Source of the DNA: Clostridiales bacterium
GTDB lineage: Bacteria; Bacillota; Clostridia; Oscillospirales; Acutalibacteraceae
DNA: 16,615 nucleotides
Reading direction: 5' to 3'
Assembly (NCBI GenBank): GCA_020860025.1
Contig: JAJBVC010000008.1
Coordinates: forward strand, 1 to 16,615
Positions 14,452 through 16,615 of this stretch are shown piece after piece. Within the stretch, counting starts at the first letter, position 1; every line of letters begins with the position of its first letter. The notes under the pieces were generated by a model. That model searched no databases and was not told the DNA's origin. It saw only the letters and a list, made by a program, of their open reading frames with translations. The position numbers were made by a program, and so were the translations under genes.

Positions 14452-15516
14452 ATGGATAAAAAAGTAATTATCGCAATGAGCGGTGGCGTTGATTCCAGCG
14501 TTGCCGCTTTTCTTATGACGCAGGAGGGCTTCACCTGTATTGGTGCAACAATGAAGCTTTACGATAACGACAATTTGAATATTGACAGTGAAAAAACGTG
14601 CTGCTCTCTTGACGATATTGAGGATGCACGTTCTGTTGCCCGCCGTCTTTCTATGCCTTATTATGTTTTTAATTTTAAGGATGAGTTTGATGAAAAAGTT
14701 ATAAAAAAGTTCATCAAAACGTATGAAACGGGCGGAACTCCCAATCCGTGTATTGACTGCAATAGGTATTTAAAATTTGCAAAGCTTTTTGAACGGATGA
14801 ACGAGCTTGGATTTGATTATGTTGTAACAGGTCATTATGCAAAAATTGAGGAAAAAAACGGCTGGTTTTATCTTAAAAAGGCTGCGGATTTTACAAAAGA
14901 CCAGAGCTATGTTCTTTATTCTCTCACTCAGGAACAGCTTTCTCATATTAAGCTTCCGCTTGGAGAGTATACAAAAACAGAAATTCGCAGGATTGCTGAA
15001 AAGCAGGGCTTTCTCAACGCAAAAAAGAGGGACAGTCAGGATATTTGCTTTGTTCCCGATGGCGATTATGCTTCGTTTATTGAACGATATACAGGCAAAT
15101 CCTACCCGATGGGTGATTTTGTCGATATAAACGGCAAGCCTATCGGACGTCATCAGGGAATTATACGCTACACAAACGGTCAGCGAAAGGGACTCGGTGT
15201 TTCATTCGGTCAGCCTATGTATGTTGCGGGCAAGAATATTGAAAAAAATACAGTTACACTTTGTACGAATGAACAGCTTTTTTCAGACACCTTAACGGCG
15301 CAGGATTTTAACTGGCTGATTCCCAATCCGCCGTCTGAACTGAAATGTAAAGCAAGAGTACGCTATAATATGAAAGAGCAGGATGCATCCGCATTTATTC
15401 AGAATAACGGAGAAGTCAGAGTTGTGTTTGACGAACCGCAGCGGGCAATCACAAAGGGTCAGGCGGTCGTTCTTTATGACGGCGATACCGTACTCGGCGG
15501 CGGAACTATAAAATAA
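14452..15516 (+). CDS. mnmA: tRNA-specific 2-thiouridylase MnmA
   Basis: Adds sulfur to U34 of tRNA-Lys, -Glu and -Gln using ATP and persulfide sulfur passed from IscS. The ATP loop AMSGGVDSSVAA is at residues 8-19. The catalytic cysteines are Cys103 (DCNRYLKF) and Cys199 (SQDICFVP). HxGxxRYTNGQRKGLG marks the middle domain. At 354 residues it is normal. Besides Cys103 there is Cys100, making NPCIDCN, a CxxC plus C set, where E. coli has Asp at the first position. That set is associated with MnmA forms that bind an Fe-S cluster. The ATG directly abuts the nadA stop codon, so translation is probably coupled. It is the last intact gene of the Fe-S operon. Confidence 0.94.
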   Translation: MDKKVIIAMSGGVDSSVAAFLMTQEGFTCIGATMKLYDNDNLNIDSEKTCCSLDDIEDARSVARRLSMPYYVFNFKDEFDEKVIKKFIKTYETGGTPNPCIDCNRYLKFAKLFERMNELGFDYVVTGHYAKIEEKNGWFYLKKAADFTKDQSYVLYSLTQEQLSHIKLPLGEYTKTEIRRIAEKQGFLNAKKRDSQDICFVPDGDYASFIERYTGKSYPMGDFVDINGKPIGRHQGIIRYTNGQRKGLGVSFGQPMYVAGKNIEKNTVTLCTNEQLFSDTLTAQDFNWLIPNPPSELKCKARVRYNMKEQDASAFIQNNGEVRVVFDEPQRAITKGQAVVLYDGDTVLGGGTIK

Positions 15517-15546
15517 GAGAAAATAATAAAGAAAGAACATAGTGTT

Positions 15547-15871
15547 ATGATTTTATATCACGGTAGCAATATAGGAAATATTAAAGTACTTGAACCGAAA
15601 CAGGCTGACCATGACAGACCTTATGTGTATATGACAACACTTGAGGTTGTATCTGCGTTCTTATTTATGTAATGCGGTTAAAAGACCTTACTATTGGATT
15701 ACAAAGGATAAGTCGGAACAGTCGCTGGAAAATTGATATAATATGATTTATGAGTATATCAAAGAGAAAAATATGATTAACTCTCCCGATTGTTCATATG
15801 CAAAATTTGTACAGACAAAATTCCCTCACGTTTGGGAAAGGTATGCAGGTAAAAACGGAGTCGGACGATGA
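15547..15871 (+). pseudogene. Decayed small hypothetical gene starting MILYHGSN
   Basis: The first frame reads MILYHGSNIGNIKVLEPKQ and on to VVSAFLFM, then stops at 15670-15672 after 41 codons. Removing one T from the run at 15658-15661 would restore AFYLCNAVKRPYYW, which continues in the shifted frame until a TGA at 15734-15736 (probably a former TGG). That frame is then open again (IYEYIKEKNMINSPDCSYAK to KNGVGR) and ends at 15869-15871. So at least one frameshift and one nonsense change are present. The MILYHGS opening resembles small clostridial proteins of the DUF3990 sort, whose function I cannot state. There is no good ribosome site. It begins 30 nt after mnmA. The segment between PYYW and IYEYI may also have been shortened by deletion. 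Confidence 0.6.
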
Positions 15872-15973
15872 ATAGGTAAAATTAACAAATCAATACAAAA
15901 ATCATTTGTTTGATATGATGGACGAATGGATTTTGACAAGATAAAATCGTCATTTGAACTTTATTGACAGAAT

Positions 15974-16010
15974 AAAGGCACTGAGAGCATCACGCTTCAC
16001 AGTGCCTTTT
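15974..16010. terminator. Symmetrical hairpin, probable bidirectional terminator
   Basis: AAAGGCACTG (15974-15983) pairs with CAGTGCCTTT (16000-16009), 10 bp, with extra pairing (AGC with GCT) in the 16-nt loop. A CTTTTATATTT tail follows on the plus strand. It lies between the converging mnmA operon and the minus-strand P-loop gene, about 55 nt beyond the stop of the latter. Confidence 0.7.
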
Positions 16011-16064
16011 ATATTTAGGATTATGAAAAAATTTAATTTTTAATATCAAATGCGGTTACGGCTT

Positions 16065-16469
16065 TTATCCTGCGTTTTGATAAACAAGCTGACGTGCCGT
16101 ACTGTCACAAACCGAAAAGTGAAAATCAACGCCTGTTGACTTTGACATTTCATTCAAAAAATTGAAGAAATCGTCAATATTAGTATTTTCGCTCGAAATA
16201 ATATCAAGTGTAGAATCAATAAAGACGTCGGTCAAATCATAGTCGCCGGCGCAAAGTCCGATTAAAAATCCGTAAAAGGACATGGCGCTTTCGATGTTGT
16301 AATCGTCAATATTTATCAGTCGGATTTGCGGCGGAAGTACGCCGAACAGCTTTGTACCGCTGTCGATAAACACGACGTTTCCGTTGCTGATTTTTGCCGT
16401 TTCCGTTGCCGCCTCTGCCATAATCCGAGTTTTTCCTATTCCGTTGATGCCTGTAATAAAATCAACCAT
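16065..16469 (-). CDS. Small P-loop NTPase-like protein, function unknown
   Basis: 134 residues with a Walker A loop GINGIGKT at residues 7-14 and a Walker B-like strand DVFIDST with Asp85. Between them comes NVVFIDSGTKLFGVLPP, reminiscent of the second strand of RecA/KAP-type folds. There is no sensor, membrane segment or DNA-binding region. It is too short for a complete AAA+ or ABC ATPase, so it is either a minimal P-loop domain or a partner subunit. It may belong to a small family of clostridial genes sometimes misannotated as PilT-like; I cannot name it. The ribosome site AAGGGG stands about 9 nt before the ATG. It has its own promoter and faces the Fe-S operon tail to tail. Confidence 0.6.
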   Translation of the reverse strand: MVDFITGINGIGKTRIMAEAATETAKISNGNVVFIDSGTKLFGVLPPQIRLINIDDYNIESAMSFYGFLIGLCAGDYDLTDVFIDSTLDIISSENTNIDDFFNFLNEMSKSTGVDFHFSVCDSTARQLVYQNAG

Positions 16470-16522
16470 ATTATATGCCCCTTCTTAAATTTTTTAGTGT
16501 AGTTTTCCTACCTTGTATCTAA

Positions 16523-16550
16523 AGTATAATATGAAAATAAAAATTGGCAA
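16523..16550 (-). promoter_or_regulatory. Promoter for the P-loop gene
   Basis: On the minus strand, TTGCCA (16550-16545), a 16-bp spacer and TATACT (16528-16523), about 55 nt before the start codon. The rest of 16551-16615 is AT-rich and I see no gene in it. Confidence 0.5.
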
Positions 16551-16615
16551 ATAATAAAATGTAATCATTTAATGAAAATTGTTTACAAATTATTTCCGAA
16601 TAAATAACTATATAT

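Noticed and set aside
14770..15153. 127-codon minus-strand frame inside mnmA
   Set aside because: Antisense shadow; the mnmA frame there carries the catalytic Cys199 region.
15883..15910. AACAAAT/ATTTGTT inverted repeat and a short frame beginning MDFDKIKSSFELY nearby
   Set aside because: The repeat is 7 bp in very AT-rich sequence, and the frame is 13 codons without a ribosome site. No support beyond chance.

Overview
The window looks like chromosomal core DNA from a low-to-moderate GC Gram-positive bacterium, most likely a gut-type Clostridia of the Ruminococcaceae/Oscillospiraceae sort. The basis is the mreBCD-PBP2 set, a PdaA-like lipoprotein deacetylase, AGGAGG-type ribosome sites, AT-rich sigma-A promoters, and an IscS/IscU-type Fe-S pair next to nadA and mnmA. 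No tRNA, rRNA, IS element, CRISPR array or prophage is visible. The taxonomy is inferred from protein style only.

Left part, all on the minus strand. A shape/elongation operon runs mreB, mreC, mreD, PBP2 (4424 down to 29). It has a good sigma-A promoter at 4492-4520, and its genes overlap or nearly touch. Upstream of it is a second minus-strand group: prfB (RF2), mgtC-like, and a PdaA-like polysaccharide deacetylase lipoprotein (7502 down to 4723). A promoter precedes prfB. The mgtC start overlaps the prfB stop. A terminator-like hairpin between mgtC and the deacetylase contains the deacetylase ribosome-binding site. A second hairpin follows the deacetylase.

Middle part, plus strand. Divergent from prfB is a zinc-finger membrane protein with a prokaryotic RING-like N-terminus and a DUF2628-like C-terminus. 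Then come galU, a protein that looks like a divergent ThyX-fold relative lacking the ThyX signature, a CPBP-family membrane protease, and tadA. This run closes with a strong terminator at 11816-11849.

Right part, plus strand. A strong promoter (TTGACA-17-TATCAT) with a 25-bp dyad resembling an IscR/Rrf2 operator drives iscS-iscU-nadA-mnmA with 0-2 nt gaps. IscS and IscU make Fe-S clusters. NadA is a 4Fe-4S enzyme of NAD synthesis. MnmA takes persulfide sulfur from IscS and here carries a CxxC + C cysteine set, so the operon may be a cluster assembly line packaged with its clients. Downstream lie a decayed gene (one frameshift plus one in-frame stop), a symmetrical terminator, and an isolated minus-strand gene for a small P-loop protein of unknown role.
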